From contig NZ_JACLGO010000001.1 in assembly GCF_014219065.1 (NCBI RefSeq), forward strand, positions 1 through 64,000: a stretch of DNA of 64,000 bases, in the 5' to 3' direction. The DNA comes from Halopseudomonas xiamenensis (GTDB lineage Bacteria; Pseudomonadota; Gammaproteobacteria; Pseudomonadales; Pseudomonadaceae). Of the stretch, positions 1 through 11,017 are shown one piece after another (within the stretch, counting starts at the first letter, position 1; every line of letters begins with the position of its first letter). Under the pieces are notes generated by a model that was not told the origin of the DNA, ran no database searches, and saw only the letters and a program-made list of their open reading frames with translations. The translations under genes and the position numbers were made by a program.

Positions 1-92
1 TGGTCTCCTCCCATCTCCTTTCGTTATCAATAGATGTTTAGCATCTATCCTCTGGCGCATCGCGACGCCGTAGAGGGAGAGGGAGGAGACCA
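1..92. other. Gene-free edge with a 12-bp inverted repeat
   Basis: TGGTCTCCTCCC at 1-12 is mirrored exactly by GGGAGGAGACCA at 81-92. The pair encloses 68 bases with no credible ORF. The left arm touches the window edge, so its full extent is unknown. It could be a terminator-like or repeat-end structure; no function can be assigned. Confidence 0.4.
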
Positions 93-102
93 TCTTATCG
101 AG

Positions 103-367
103 CGCCTGCTCGACGACGTTGCTGTTGGAGCGGGTGGGAGTCCGCCGGCGTAGCGCAGGCGCGCTACACCCCGATGGTGCTGTATCCGGTATTGCTCCCG
201 GCTCAGTCTCGCTCCGGGTTGTCGAACGCCTGCTCGACGACGTTGCTGTTGGAGCTGGTGGGAGTCCGCCGGCGTAGCGCAGGGGCGCTACACCCCGATG
301 GTGCTGCATCCGGTATTGCTCCTGGCTCAGCCTAGCTCCGGGTTGTCGAGCGCCTGCTCGACGACTG
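103..367. repeat. Tandem 124-bp compound REP array
   Basis: Two near-identical 124-bp units (103-226 and 227-350) are followed by the start of a third. Each unit holds a palindrome of the type TCGAGCGCCTGCTCGA and a second palindrome GGCGTAGCGC..GCGCTACACCCC (147-172 and 271-296). Both palindromes recur elsewhere in the window, notably at 56.5-56.7 kb, so this is an expanded compound REP element (BIME-like) downstream of livF. No gene lies in 1-407. Confidence 0.8.
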
Positions 368-407
368 CTTCAGCATCGCTGAAGCCAGGGGGCGCCCGAA
401 GCATCGG

Positions 408-1109
408 TCACGCCCCCAGATAAGCCTCGCGCACCTGCGGGTTGGCCAGCAGCTCCTCGCCGCTGCCCTGCATGAGAATATGCCCGTGCTCCATCACATA
501 ACCCCGGTCAGCCAGTTTCAGCGCCTGGTTGGCGTTCTGCTCGACCAGGAAGATGGTCACCCCCTGGCGGCGCAGTTCCTCGATGATCTCGAATATCTGC
601 TGGATGATGATCGGCGCCAGGCCCAGCGAGGGCTCGTCGAGCAACAGCAGCTTGGGTTTGCTCATCAGTGCTCGGCCGATGGCGAGCATCTGCTGTTCGC
701 CGCCGGACATGGTGCCGGCGCGCTGCTGGTAGCGTTCCTTCAGTCGTGGAAACAGCTCCAGGGTGGTCTGCAGCTGCGGCTGGATCTGCTGGCGATCGAG
801 GAAGAACGCGCCCATCGCCAGGTTCTCCTCCACCGTCAGCCGGGAGAACACCCGGCGCCCCTCGGGCACGATGGCGATATCCCGGCGCATGATGTCGCAG
901 GTAGCCATGCCGGCCAGTTCCTCGCCATGGTAGCGAATGCTGCCGCTGGTCGGGCCGGGGTCGCCGCACAGGGTCATCAGCAGGGTGGTCTTGCCGGCGC
1001 CGTTGGCACCGATCAGGGTGACGATCTCGCCCTGCTGCACCTCAAGGCTGACATTGTGCAGTGCCTGGATCTTGCCATAGAAGGTATTGACCTCGGTGAA
1101 CGACAGCAT
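408..1109 (-). CDS. livF: Branched-chain amino acid ABC transporter ATP-binding protein LivF
   Basis: This is one of the two cytoplasmic ATPases that power uptake of leucine, isoleucine and valine through LivHM. The 233-residue protein carries Walker A GANGAGKTT near residue 34, the ABC signature MSGGEQQ, and a Walker B ending LLLDEP. The ATG at 1107-1109 shares one base with the livG stop (TGATG), indicating translational coupling. A longer reading frame extends upstream, but its extra N-terminus only shadows livG. It is the last gene of the livJHMGF operon. Confidence 0.95.
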   Translation of the reverse strand: MLSFTEVNTFYGKIQALHNVSLEVQQGEIVTLIGANGAGKTTLLMTLCGDPGPTSGSIRYHGEELAGMATCDIMRRDIAIVPEGRRVFSRLTVEENLAMGAFFLDRQQIQPQLQTTLELFPRLKERYQQRAGTMSGGEQQMLAIGRALMSKPKLLLLDEPSLGLAPIIIQQIFEIIEELRRQGVTIFLVEQNANQALKLADRGYVMEHGHILMQGSGEELLANPQVREAYLGA

Positions 1110-1882
1110 CAGGTTTCCCCCAGGTAGGCCTTGATCACATCCGGGTTGCGGCATACCTCCTCGGGGGAGCCCGCCGCCAGCGGACAGCCCTGGTTGATCA
1201 CCACCACGTGGTCGGAAATACCCATCACCAGTTTCATGTCGTGTTCGATCAGCAGGATGGTCAGTCCATGCTCGCCGCGCAATTCGGCGATCAGCTCCTG
1301 CAGGTCGGCGGTTTCCCGCGGGTTGAGCCCGGCGGCGGGTTCGTCGAGCATCAGCAGGGTCGGCCGGGTGACCATGCAGCGGGCGATCTCCAGGCGGCGC
1401 TGCTGACCGTAGGCCAGGGTGCCGGCGGTGCGGTTGGCGAACTCCAGCAGGCCGGTGCGCTCCAGCCACTGCGCGGCGCGCTCCAGCGCTTCCTTCTCGC
1501 TGCGGCGAAAGCCCGGGGTCTTCAGCAGCCCGGCCAGCATGTTGGTATTCATGTGGTGATGCTGGGCCACCAGCAGGTTCTCCACCACGCTCATCTGCTT
1601 GAACAGCCGCACGTGCTGGAAGGTGCGCACCATGCCCTTGCGCGCCAGCTTGAAGCCCGGCACGCCGCTGACCTCCTCTCCGCGAAAGCGGATGCTGCCG
1701 GCGCTGGGCTTGTAGAAACCGGTCAGGCAGTTGAATACCGTGGTCTTGCCGGCACCGTTGGGGCCGATCAACGAGACGATCTGATGCTCGTGCACCTGCA
1801 GCGCCACGTCATTGACCGCCAGCAGGCCGCCGAAGCGCATGCACAGGCCGGAGACATCCAGCAGGGGCGTGGCGGCGCTCAT
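1109..1882 (-). CDS. livG: Branched-chain amino acid ABC transporter ATP-binding protein LivG
   Basis: This is the second ATPase of the branched-chain amino acid importer. The 257 residues include Walker [10 protein letters not shown], the signature region LAYGQQR and Walker B LLMLDEP, followed by the typical LivG segment GLNPRET. The start overlaps the livM stop by four bases (ATGA) and the stop overlaps livF, so the operon is tightly coupled. Its length and C-terminal helical tail fit the LivG/BraF family. Confidence 0.95.
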   Translation of the reverse strand: MSAATPLLDVSGLCMRFGGLLAVNDVALQVHEHQIVSLIGPNGAGKTTVFNCLTGFYKPSAGSIRFRGEEVSGVPGFKLARKGMVRTFQHVRLFKQMSVVENLLVAQHHHMNTNMLAGLLKTPGFRRSEKEALERAAQWLERTGLLEFANRTAGTLAYGQQRRLEIARCMVTRPTLLMLDEPAAGLNPRETADLQELIAELRGEHGLTILLIEHDMKLVMGISDHVVVINQGCPLAAGSPEEVCRNPDVIKAYLGET

Positions 1883-3131
1883 GTGCGTAGCTCCATGTGC
1901 GGGCGCTTCATCGGCAGCAGGCCCTGCGGGCGCCAGATCATCATCAGCACCATGAGCAGGCCGAACAGCAGCATGCGGTACTCATCGAACTGGCGCGCCA
2001 CCTCGGGCAGCAGGGTCATGATGATGGCCGCCAGGATCACCCCCAGCTGCGAACCCATGCCACCGAGCACGACGATCGCCAGGATGATCGCCGATTCGAT
2101 GAAGGTGAAGGACTCAGGGCTGATGAAACCCTGGCGCGCGGCGAAGAAGCAGCCGGCGAACCCGGCGAAGGTCGCGCCTATGGTGAAGGCATTGAGCTTG
2201 ACCGCGGTGGGGTTGATGCCCAGCGAGCGGCAGGCCACCTCGTCCTCGCGCAGTGCCTCCCAGGCGCGGCCGACCGGCATGCGCAGCAGGCGGTTGATGA
2301 CGAACAGGGTCAGCAGGACCAGCAGCAGGGCGAGGAAATACAGGAACATCACCCGGTGTACCGAGTTGAAGGTGATGCCGAAGAACTCGTGGAAGGTCTG
2401 CGCGCCCTCGCTGGCGCGGCGGCTGAACTCCAGGCCGAACAGCTCCGGCTTGGGAATGTTACCGATACCGTTGGGGCCATTGGTCAGACTGGTGAAGTTG
2501 TTCAGCAGGATGCGGATGATCTCGCCGAAGCCCAGGGTGACGATGGCCAGGTAATCGCCGCGCAGGCGCAGCACCGGAAAACCCAGCAGAAAGCCGAACA
2601 GCGCGGCCATGGCCCCGGCGGCGACCAACCCGGTCCAGAAGCCGATGCCGAAATACATCGCCAGCAAGGCGTAGGTGTAGGCGCCCACGGCGTAGAAGCC
2701 GACATAGCCCAGGTCCAGCAATCCGGCCAGACCGACGACGATATTCAGGCCCAGGCCGAGCATCACGTAGATCAGCACCAGTGTGGCCAAGTCGATGTTG
2801 CTGCGGTTGGTCAGGAATGGCCAGATCAGCGCGGCGGCGATCAGGAAACACCAGAACAGCCGGTGCGCCGCCGGTCGCGCAGCCAGAATGCTGAACGCCG
2901 CCGGGGTGCGGGGCAGGGCGGGCACCTTGAGCCACAGCGCGGTCAACTGATCGCGGAACAGGTTGAACAGGAAGATGAACAGCGCAGCGCCGGCGATCTT
3001 CACCGCGACATCGGCGCCGGCACCCACCAGTACCAGGCTGGTGCCCTGCTGGCTCAGGCGTATGCCCATCAGCAGACCACTGAGAATCACCACCACCACG
3101 GCGGAAATCAGGGCGGGCTTGAGGTTGCGCA

Positions 3132-3135
<4 letters not shown>
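1879..3135 (-). CDS. livM: Branched-chain amino acid ABC transporter permease LivM
   Basis: This inner-membrane permease has about 418 residues and many hydrophobic segments. It includes the LivM hallmark [19 protein letters not shown] and the EAA-type loop around [16 protein letters not shown]. The N-terminus starts with a hydrophobic segment ([16 protein letters not shown]). ATG 3133-3135 overlaps the livH stop, so it is chosen over the longer upstream frame, which reads antisense-like sequence. It pairs with LivH to form the channel. Confidence 0.93.
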
Positions 3136-4058
<923 letters not shown>

Positions 4059-4137
4059 GGCGCATCCTTGACAGCAGAGTCGGTGATGAACCGCTTTGCT
4101 CCCGGCCTGCTGGGGGCCGGGAGCGGGGCGGGTGTGC

Positions 4138-5265
4138 TCACTCGGTCAGGGCTGTCTTGCTGCCGTCGGCATGCCACTCATAGACCACGAAGTTGAAGTC
4201 TTTCAGGTCACCCTTCTCGTCGAATGCCAGCTTGCCGGTGGGGGTATCGAAGGTATTGCTGCGCAGCGCCTCGGCCACCTTGGTCGGGTCATCGCTGCCG
4301 GCCAGGCGGATGCCATCGGCGATCACCTGCACTGCGGCGTAGGAGGGGAACACGAAGGGTCCGCGTGGGTCCTGCTTGCGCTCCTTGAAGGCCTCCACCA
4401 GGTGGGCGTTGGCCGGATCTTCATCGAAGGCCTTGGGCAGGGTCACCAGCATGCCTTCGGCAGCCTCACCGGCAATCGCGCTGATGTCGCTGTTGCCGAC
4501 ACCTTCCGGGCCCATGAAGGGGATATTGAGTCCCTGCTCGCGGGCCTGGCGCAGGATCAGCCCCAGCTCCGGGTGATAGCCGCCGAAATACGCGAAATCC
4601 ACCCCGGACTGGCGCAGGCGGGCAATCAGCGAGGAGAAGTTCTTGTCGCCGGCGGTAATGCCGTCAAAGATCGGCACCTCGATACCGGCCTCGGTCAGCT
4701 CCTTGCGTACCGCGGTGGCGATACCTTCACCGTACTGCTGCTTGTCATGGATCACCGCGACCTTGTTCGGCTTGACCTGCTCGACGATGTACTTGCCGGC
4801 AGTCGGACCCTGCAGGCTGTCCAGGCCGATGGTGCGGAATACCAGCTCATAGCCGCGGTTGGTGATATCCGGGCTGGTGGCGGCGGGGGTGACCATGAGG
4901 ATGCCTTCATCCTCGTAGATATCGGTGGCCGGCTGGGTGGAACTGGAGCAAAGGTGGCCGACCACGAAGCTGATGCCCTCATTGACGATGCGGTTGGCCA
5001 CGGCGACCGCCTGCTTCGGGTCGCAGGCATCGTCGAACACCACGCCTTGGAGTTGGGCGCCGTTGACGCCGCCGGCCTTGTTGATCATCTCGATGGCCAT
5101 GTTGGCGCCGGTGAACTGCATGTCGCCGTACTGCGCCACTGGACCTGTGACCGGGCCGGCCAGGGCTATTTTGATATTGTCGGCGGCCAGCGTCAGGCTG
5201 CTGGCCCCGGCCAGGGTGGTGATCGCCAGGAACTGGGAAAGAGCTTTGCGATGTATCTTTTTCAT
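4138..5265 (-). CDS. livJ: Periplasmic branched-chain amino acid-binding protein
   Basis: This is the extracytoplasmic receptor of the importer, with 375 residues. A Sec signal peptide ([20 protein letters not shown], cleaved near LTLA-ADNIK) precedes the family start [18 protein letters not shown]. The type I periplasmic-binding fold motifs [19 protein letters not shown] and LCSSSTQPA are visible. As first gene of the operon, with its own ribosome site (AAAGGG), it would be made in excess over the membrane parts. It could equally be named livK or braC; ligand preference cannot be read from sequence. Confidence 0.93.
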   Translation of the reverse strand: MKKIHRKALSQFLAITTLAGASSLTLAADNIKIALAGPVTGPVAQYGDMQFTGANMAIEMINKAGGVNGAQLQGVVFDDACDPKQAVAVANRIVNEGISFVVGHLCSSSTQPATDIYEDEGILMVTPAATSPDITNRGYELVFRTIGLDSLQGPTAGKYIVEQVKPNKVAVIHDKQQYGEGIATAVRKELTEAGIEVPIFDGITAGDKNFSSLIARLRQSGVDFAYFGGYHPELGLILRQAREQGLNIPFMGPEGVGNSDISAIAGEAAEGMLVTLPKAFDEDPANAHLVEAFKERKQDPRGPFVFPSYAAVQVIADGIRLAGSDDPTKVAEALRSNTFDTPTGKLAFDEKGDLKDFNFVVYEWHADGSKTALTE

Positions 5266-5420
5266 ACCCTTTGCTCACTCATGTTATTGGAGTTGTGTAA
5301 TGAACTGTAGCGGAGCCGGTGCCATACGGCCACCTCTGCCTTGGTCGCATGGAGATATTGCATGTCAGCCAGCGATGGTTACCATGCGCTTGATCAAATC
5401 TCACTGAAGGAACACAAAGC

Positions 5421-5720
5421 ATGTCCGCCCCAAGCGAAACCTACGCCGCCATTCTCGGTGCCACCGCCAGGATCGAGTGGCAAGACCTGGAACCGCATTT
5501 TGCCCGCGGCGAGTTGCTGGTGGTGGACCGCGCGCTGGATCTGGTCAGCGTGGCCCAGGCGCTGATCGATGATGACAGCGCCGCGGTCAAGGGCTGGATG
5601 CAGCAGGGCCGACTGGCCAATGCCAGCGACACCCAGGCCGCCGACTGGCACCAGCGCAACCCGGACAATCTGTGGGCGGTAGTGATCCGGCCCTGGGTGC
5701 TGGTGCAGGAGCGCGACTGA
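5421..5720 (+). CDS. DUF2288 family protein
   Basis: This 99-residue cytoplasmic protein resembles the DUF2288 family of small proteobacterial proteins of unknown role. Typical features are a central segment FARGELLVVDRALDLVSVAQAL and a tryptophan-rich C-terminus ending PWVLVQERD. A ribosome site GAAGGA lies nine bases before the ATG. It is transcribed divergently from livJ and convergently with the phn-type operon, so neither neighbour explains it. Confidence 0.75.
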   Translation: MSAPSETYAAILGATARIEWQDLEPHFARGELLVVDRALDLVSVAQALIDDDSAAVKGWMQQGRLANASDTQAADWHQRNPDNLWAVVIRPWVLVQERD

Positions 5721-5735
5721 GCGGGCTACCCGATA

Positions 5736-6500
5736 TCAGCCCAACCGATTCCGCAACCAGGCGCTCAGCGCATCGACCAGCAATACCAGCACCAGCATCG
5801 CCAGGATCACGCTGGCGGCGCGCGATTGCTGGAACAGGCTGAGGGTGAAATACAGCATCTGCCCCAGCCCGCCGGCGCCGACAAAGCCCAGCACCGCGGC
5901 CATGCGGATATTGTTTTCCCAGCGGTACAGCGTATAGCTCAGCCACTGGGTCAATACCCCCGGCAGGGTGCCGTAGCAAAAGGCGGCCAGTGGCCCGGCA
6001 CCGGCCTGGCGCAGCGCCCGGGCCGGCTCGGCCGGGGCGTTCTCCAGTGCCTCGGCGAACAGTCGGCCAAGCACGCCGGCAGTATGCAGTGCCAGCGCCA
6101 GGGTGCCGGCGAAGGGGCCGAGCCCGGCGGCCAGCACCATCAGCGCGGCCCATACCAGTTCCGGCACCGAGCGCAGGGCGTTGAGCAGCAGGCGTGACAG
6201 CGCCTTGGCCAACTGACCGAGACGCCCGGCGGCCAGCAGGCTGAGACCGGCCCCGGCCAGGGCCGCGAGCAATGTGCCGATGGCCGAGATCGCCAGGGTT
6301 TCCAGCGCGCCCTTGAATATCTGCCGCAGCCAGGCGGGCGAGGTATCCGGTGGGAAGAACGAGCCGGCATAATCGCCCATCTGTCGCAGGCTGTCGTGGC
6401 GCAACAGGCCGATCAGGTCCAGCTGCAGCCAACTGAACGACCATACCAGTGCGGCGCCGATCAGCGTCAGCCACAGCAGCGCCTCGATATGCCGCTTCAT
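5736..6500 (-). CDS. phnE: Phosphonate-type ABC transporter permease (second PhnE)
   Basis: This 254-residue membrane permease of the PhnE/PtxC type carries the EAA-like loop APAEPARALRQAGAGPLAAF and the segment [13 protein letters not shown]. The ATG at 6498-6500 overlaps the stop of the upstream phnE copy by four bases. A longer reading frame exists, but its extra residues shadow that gene. Two permease genes in tandem imply a heterodimeric channel for the substrate bound by the PhnD-like protein. Confidence 0.88.
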   Translation of the reverse strand: MKRHIEALLWLTLIGAALVWSFSWLQLDLIGLLRHDSLRQMGDYAGSFFPPDTSPAWLRQIFKGALETLAISAIGTLLAALAGAGLSLLAAGRLGQLAKALSRLLLNALRSVPELVWAALMVLAAGLGPFAGTLALALHTAGVLGRLFAEALENAPAEPARALRQAGAGPLAAFCYGTLPGVLTQWLSYTLYRWENNIRMAAVLGFVGAGGLGQMLYFTLSLFQQSRAASVILAMLVLVLLVDALSAWLRNRLG

Positions 6501-7333
6501 GCCAACCGCCGGCGCAACAGGCTGCTGAGCTGGTCGGCCGCCAGCACCAGCAGCAGGAAAGTCAGCAGTATGGTCACCACCTCGCCACCGGCGAACATGC
6601 GGATCGACAGGTCGATCATCTGTCCCAGCCCGCCGGCACCGACAAAACCCATGATCACCGAGGCACGCACCGCGCATTCCCAGCGGTACAGGGTATAGGA
6701 GGTCAGCTCCTGCGCCGCCGTTGGCAGGATGCCGTAGCAGAACGCCGCCAGTCGCGAGCTGCCGGCCTGCAGCAGCGCACGGGCCGGGCGCTGGTCGACC
6801 GACTCGTAGATTTCCGCATAGACCTTGCCGAGCATGCCGCTGTAGGTAATGGCAATGGCCAGCACCCCGGCGGTCGGCCCCAACCCCACGGCGCGTACGA
6901 ACAGCAGCGCCCAGACGATCTCCGGAATGCTGCGCAGCAGGATCAGCAGCAGGCGCGCCGGGTAGCGCAGCAGGCTGGCCTGCCGGGCAGGGCGGCCGGT
7001 CAGTAGCGCCGAGACCGATAGCGCCCGGCTGGACAACAGGCTCAGCGGCACTGCCAGCAGCAGCGCCAAGGCCAGGCCGGCGGTGGCCATGGCCAGGGTT
7101 TCCAGGGTGGCCCTGCCCAGCAGCCGGAGAAAGCCGGGCGACAGCTCCGGCGGCCAGAAACCGCCGAGAAAACGGGCGAACACATCCAGATTACGCGGAT
7201 CGGCCAGGGTCGCGGGACGGAATTCGGTCAGAACCAGCCCCGGCCACAACAGCAGCACGGCAAGGAGGGTCAACAACAGACGGGGCAGGGCGGCCGGGTC
7301 GCGCGGGTCGGCAGCGGTACGGGTCAGGTGCAT
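6497..7333 (-). CDS. phnE: Phosphonate-type ABC transporter permease (first PhnE)
   Basis: This 278-residue permease is a paralogue of the next gene. It shares the [13 protein letters not shown] segment and the loop [20 protein letters not shown]. It starts within the end of the ATPase gene (ten-base overlap) and ends in an ATGA overlap with the second permease. It has about six hydrophobic helices, and the N-terminal cytoplasmic stretch is arginine-rich. Confidence 0.88.
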   Translation of the reverse strand: MHLTRTAADPRDPAALPRLLLTLLAVLLLWPGLVLTEFRPATLADPRNLDVFARFLGGFWPPELSPGFLRLLGRATLETLAMATAGLALALLLAVPLSLLSSRALSVSALLTGRPARQASLLRYPARLLLILLRSIPEIVWALLFVRAVGLGPTAGVLAIAITYSGMLGKVYAEIYESVDQRPARALLQAGSSRLAAFCYGILPTAAQELTSYTLYRWECAVRASVIMGFVGAGGLGQMIDLSIRMFAGGEVVTILLTFLLLVLAADQLSSLLRRRLA

Positions 7334-8139
7334 CGACGCGGCATCCGCTCGGCTGGTAGTGGCTCGGTCGCGGGCAGCGGCGCAGCATGTTCAGCCAGGC
7401 TGTCATTGGAATACAGCTGCGCGAGATGCCGCTGGCCGACCTCGGCCGCCGGCAGGTCGAACAGCACCTGGCCATCGCGCAGGCCGATCACCCTGGGAAA
7501 GTGGCGCAGCGCCAGGTCCACCGCGTGCAGACTGGCGACCAGCGTCAGCCCGCGCTGCCCGGCCACCCGACTCAGTAGCCCCAGGGTATGCTCGGCCAGC
7601 ACTGGGTCCATGGCTGACACCGGCTCATCGGCCAGCAGCAGGTCGGCCTGCTGGTACAGCACCCGGGCGATGCCGACCCGCTGCAACTGGCCGCCGGACA
7701 ACTGGTCGCAGCGGGCGAACAGCTTGTCTTCCAGGTCCAGCGGCTCCAGCGCGGCGCGGGCACCGGCGGCATCCAGCGGGTAGCACAGCGAGACCAGCGC
7801 CCGCAGCAGCGACCACTGGCCGAGGCGACCGGCCAGCACGGCGGTGACCACCCGCTGGCGCGGTGGCAACGGCGGGCTCTGGTGAATCAGGCCGATACGC
7901 GCCCGCAAGCGACGCAGGGCGCCGCGGCCGAGCGAGGCGGGTTGCTCATCGAGTATCCGCAACTGCCCGGCGCTAGGCATCAGACCAGTGCCCAGTAAGC
8001 GCAACAGGCTGGTCTTGCCGGCCCCGGACGGCCCGATAATGGCCACCCGCTCGCCGCGGGTGATAGTCAGGTCGATCTGCTGCAGGGCTTGATAACCATT
8101 GGCGTGGGTCAGGCCCACGCCATCAAGCCGTATGCTCAC
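7324..8139 (-). CDS. phnC: Phosphonate-type ABC transporter ATP-binding protein
   Basis: This 271-residue ATPase has Walker [10 protein letters not shown] near residue 36, signature [16 protein letters not shown] and Walker B LLLADEP, followed by the PhnC-like [12 protein letters not shown]. It overlaps the binding-protein gene by four bases. The C-terminus has an extended tail (about 25 residues after [11 protein letters not shown]) that may not be part of the core fold. Confidence 0.9.
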   Translation of the reverse strand: MSIRLDGVGLTHANGYQALQQIDLTITRGERVAIIGPSGAGKTSLLRLLGTGLMPSAGQLRILDEQPASLGRGALRRLRARIGLIHQSPPLPPRQRVVTAVLAGRLGQWSLLRALVSLCYPLDAAGARAALEPLDLEDKLFARCDQLSGGQLQRVGIARVLYQQADLLLADEPVSAMDPVLAEHTLGLLSRVAGQRGLTLVASLHAVDLALRHFPRVIGLRDGQVLFDLPAAEVGQRHLAQLYSNDSLAEHAAPLPATEPLPAERMPRRCT

Positions 8140-9005
8140 TGCAACAGGCCGGCGGAGCGGGCTGCCTGTTCGATACCCTGGTAGTTCTCGGGGCTGGTCT
8201 CGACGAAGCGCGAGGCACGCTGCAGATCGAGAATCGCCTTGTGCTCGGGGTTTTCCGGGTCCAGCTTGAGGAAGGCCGCCTTGATGTCCTGCACCAGTTG
8301 CGCATCCAGATTGCCGCGCACCGTCCAGTTGTAATCGAAGTAGGTAGGTGTGGTGCTGTAGACCCGTACCTTGGCGGTATCGACCTTGTTCTCCTCGACC
8401 AGCTTGTCCCAGACCGAGGTGTTCAGCACACCGGCATCCACCCGGCCAGCCTCGACCCAGGCCACGGTCGCATCATGCGCGCCGGAGAAGCCGACCCGGC
8501 TGAAGAAACTGTCCGGCTCGATACCGTCCTGCAGCAGGAAGTAGCGCGGCATCAGGTGGCCGGAGGTGGATGACACCGAGCCGAAGGCGAAGCTCTTGCC
8601 CTTGAGGTCCTGATGACTGGTGATCTGCGGATCGGCGGTGATGAAGGTGCTGGTGAACACCTCATCCTGCTCGCGCTGCACCAGCGGGATGGCATCGCCG
8701 GTACGCAACCGGGCCTGCACGAAGGTGAACCCGCCCAGCCAGGCCAGATCCAGATGCCCGGCGCCCAGCGCCTCGACCACACCGGCATAATCGGCCACCG
8801 GCTGGAACTTCACCTGCATGCCCAGCTCCTGTTCCAGGTATTTGCCCAGCGGCTCGAACTTGCGCAGCAGCTCGGTGGGCGCCTCATCGGGAATGGCCGA
8901 GACGCGCAGCACCTTGGTATCGGCGGCATGAACAGGGGCAAAGCTGCTGGCAACAGCCAGGCAGACACCAGCCAGCACGGCCAGCGGACGCTTGAGGATC
9001 GACAT
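8136..9005 (-). CDS. phnD: PhnD-family periplasmic oxyanion-binding protein (putative selenate/phosphite type)
   Basis: A signal peptide ([20 protein letters not shown], cleavage after VHA) is followed by a PhnD/TauA-type type II binding fold of 289 residues in total. Motifs include [33 protein letters not shown] and [16 protein letters not shown]. The [13 protein letters not shown] stretch is the anion-binding loop of phosphite/phosphonate receptors. From memory, the sequence is closest to a Pseudomonas subfamily annotated as a putative selenate transporter, a prediction that is itself untested. No phosphonate-degradation genes adjoin it, so the ligand is open. GGAG precedes the ATG by six bases. 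Confidence 0.85.
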   Translation of the reverse strand: MSILKRPLAVLAGVCLAVASSFAPVHAADTKVLRVSAIPDEAPTELLRKFEPLGKYLEQELGMQVKFQPVADYAGVVEALGAGHLDLAWLGGFTFVQARLRTGDAIPLVQREQDEVFTSTFITADPQITSHQDLKGKSFAFGSVSSTSGHLMPRYFLLQDGIEPDSFFSRVGFSGAHDATVAWVEAGRVDAGVLNTSVWDKLVEENKVDTAKVRVYSTTPTYFDYNWTVRGNLDAQLVQDIKAAFLKLDPENPEHKAILDLQRASRFVETSPENYQGIEQAARSAGLLQ

Positions 9006-9217
9006 GTGGTTCTCCGGTTCAATAGCGGAAGACTCCCGGCCGGAGGTCGAAGCCGGACGGGGCAGGGCGTCAGTTTACTGGAAGCGCGGAAGGGCGGGAA
9101 CCGGCAGGTATCAGGACGGGACTGTCAGCTATCCCTGTCACCCCTCGCTGCTCCCACCCTTCCTTCGCTGCTTTCCGTCATTCTCCGTTGCTTTCCTTAC
9201 GTCCTTCGCTGCTTTCC

Positions 9218-9302
9218 GTCATCCTTCGCGAAGGCGAAGGATCCACCGGCCCCTCCGGATCAGCCTGCAACCCTGGATCCTTCGCCTTCGCGAAGGATGA
9301 CG
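9218..9302. repeat. Inverted REP pair, family C (BIME)
   Basis: GTCATCCTTCGCGAAGGCGA and its continuation (9218-9245) are mirrored at 9274-9301 around a 28-base spacer. The same arrangement recurs at 43356-43439 and 54974-55055, and in degenerate form at 25492-25575. The rest of the 9006-9351 gap holds short direct repeats of the type CCTTCGCTGCTTTCCGTCAT just upstream and two AGGATGACGAGGTGTAGC copies downstream. No gene is seen in the gap. Confidence 0.85.
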
Positions 9303-9351
9303 AGGTGTAGCTTGGTCTCGGCGCGTTGCGAACAGGATGACGAGGTGTAGC

Positions 9352-9783
9352 CTAAACCCCCGGCCCGCAACGCAGCACCTGCGCTCGCGCCAACTGTTCA
9401 CCGGCAGCATTCTCCAGCCGCGCATGGGCCCGCCAGCCCAGGCGCCAGGCGCTGATCCGGTAATGCTCGCCGGCGGTGAAGTCTGCGTCCAGGGCCAGGA
9501 TGCAGCGTCGCCAGTGCGACCCCGACAACCGTTCGCCCATCCCCGAGCTGGCGCCCGGCACCTCGAAGCGGTAGCGCATCTGCAACCGGTGCGGCCCCGG
9601 CGTCAGGTCGGGAAAGCGCAGTTTATGCAGCAGTTCGCCATCCAGCCGGTATGCCTGCAGACTGCCACGCGTGGAGCTTTCCAGGTTGACCCTGGCCAGC
9701 CCCTGGTCCAGTGGCAGCGGCGCCGGCTGGGCGCAGGCAGCCAGCATGGGAAAGAGGCTGAACAACAAGACCGATCTTGACAT
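9352..9783 (-). CDS. Small lipoprotein of unknown function
   Basis: The 143 residues start with a lipoprotein signal (MSRSVLLFSLFPMLAAC, lipobox LAAC), so the mature protein is probably anchored in the outer membrane. The remainder is rich in beta-type segments (HRLQMRYRFEV, HYRISAWRLGWRAHARL) and has two further cysteines that could pair in the periplasm. The start at 9781-9783 is chosen because it puts the lipobox at residue 17. The family is not recognised, and the gene stands alone. Confidence 0.65.
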   Translation of the reverse strand: MSRSVLLFSLFPMLAACAQPAPLPLDQGLARVNLESSTRGSLQAYRLDGELLHKLRFPDLTPGPHRLQMRYRFEVPGASSGMGERLSGSHWRRCILALDADFTAGEHYRISAWRLGWRAHARLENAAGEQLARAQVLRCGPGV

Positions 9784-10014
9784 GATTGCTCCCAACGAGT
9801 GTCGCCAACCCACAGCCTAGGCCAGAAAGCCCTAGATCAGCCAACCCCACCGCTTGTTCCATCTGCCATAAATATCGCTACTGCCCCCCGATCAACCATG
9901 CACATAGCGCTGGCGGGCATCAGGCGCGCGCGGCATGCTCCGGCAGTCGGCATCAACAGCGCTGCGCGGGACAATAACAGATGATGGCCAGCGCCATAAC
10001 AGGAGAACTCAGGC

Positions 10015-10863
10015 ATGCAAGAATTCAACAACAAGGTTGCGGTCATCACCGGCGGCGGCAGCGGGCTGGGTCGTGAACTGGCGCTGTGCTGCGCGGCGCG
10101 TGGCATGAAACTGGTACTCGGCGATGTGGACGAGGCCGGCATGCAGGAAACCCTGCGTCTGGTCGAAGCAGCGCACCCGGGCACCGAAGCGGCCACCATG
10201 CGCCTGGATGTATCCCGGCTGGAGCAGGTGCAGGAGCTGGCTGAACTGTGCAAGAGCCGCTTCGGCGGTGCGCATCTGATCTTCAACAACGCCGGTGTCA
10301 GCGTCAACGGCCCGATCTGGCAGAACACCGTGCACGACTGGGACTGGGTGCTGGGCGTCAACCTGTACGGTGTGGTCTGGGGCATCAAGGCCTTCACGCC
10401 GATGCTGATCGAGCAGAACGAAGGCCACATCATCAACACCGCCTCCGCCGCCGGCTGGCTCAATGGCCCGAGCAGCGGTATCTACAACGTCAGCAAGACC
10501 TCGGTGGTGGCGATTTCCGAAACCCTGGCGCTGGATCTGCGTGATGCCCAGGCCAATGTTGGTGTGACCGTGCTGTGCCCGGCGTTCTTCCCCACCGGCA
10601 TCCACCAGTCCGACCGCAACCGCCCGGCAGACAAGGGCGATACCGTGGAAAAGAGCGAGGTGTCGCTCAAGCGTGCCGCCGCGCTCAAGTATGCCGTCGA
10701 ACACGGCCGCATCCCGGCCAACGAGATCGCCGAGATGACCCTCAAGGCCGTTGAGAAGGACCAGTTCTATGTCTTCCCGCACCGCAAGATCAAGCAACTG
10801 ATCAAGCTGCGCGCTGAGGCAGCGGACCGGGAAGAGGGGGTATTCGATTCGATGAATCCCTGA
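10015..10863 (+). CDS. SDR family oxidoreductase
   Basis: This 282-residue classical short-chain dehydrogenase/reductase has a cofactor-binding motif TGGGSGLGR at 12-20, NNAG at 91-94, the catalytic Ser near 144 and Y157-x3-K161. Asp37 at the end of the second strand (LGDVD) suggests NAD rather than NADP preference. The C-terminal extension ending FPHRKIKQLIKLRAE is basic. It is monocistronic, with a strong terminator nine bases downstream. The substrate cannot be read from sequence. Confidence 0.88.
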   Translation: MQEFNNKVAVITGGGSGLGRELALCCAARGMKLVLGDVDEAGMQETLRLVEAAHPGTEAATMRLDVSRLEQVQELAELCKSRFGGAHLIFNNAGVSVNGPIWQNTVHDWDWVLGVNLYGVVWGIKAFTPMLIEQNEGHIINTASAAGWLNGPSSGIYNVSKTSVVAISETLALDLRDAQANVGVTVLCPAFFPTGIHQSDRNRPADKGDTVEKSEVSLKRAAALKYAVEHGRIPANEIAEMTLKAVEKDQFYVFPHRKIKQLIKLRAEAADREEGVFDSMNP

Positions 10864-10871
10864 GCCAGACC

Positions 10872-10918
10872 GCCTTCACCCTGCGCCCTCCTTTTTGCAA
10901 AGGGCGCAGGGTGAAGGC
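10872..10918 (+). terminator. Intrinsic-type terminator after the SDR gene
   Basis: An 18-bp stem, starting GCCTTCACCCTGCGCCCT, pairs with its complement ending at 10918 across a T-rich loop. It lies immediately after the stop codon. Thymines after the stem are few, so some termination may also be Rho-assisted. Confidence 0.75.
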
Positions 10919-11017
10919 CCTGTTTCTTCATGTTGCGTAGAAGAATGAAAAAACACTGCACTTTGGCGTAGTGGCACGGGTCAAAATCCGGGAGGCCCCT
11001 CAACCTGGAGAACCCTT

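Noticed and set aside
103-367. CRISPR-like repeated array
   Set aside because: Units are 124 bp, nearly identical throughout, with no unique spacers and no cas genes; they are compound REP units.
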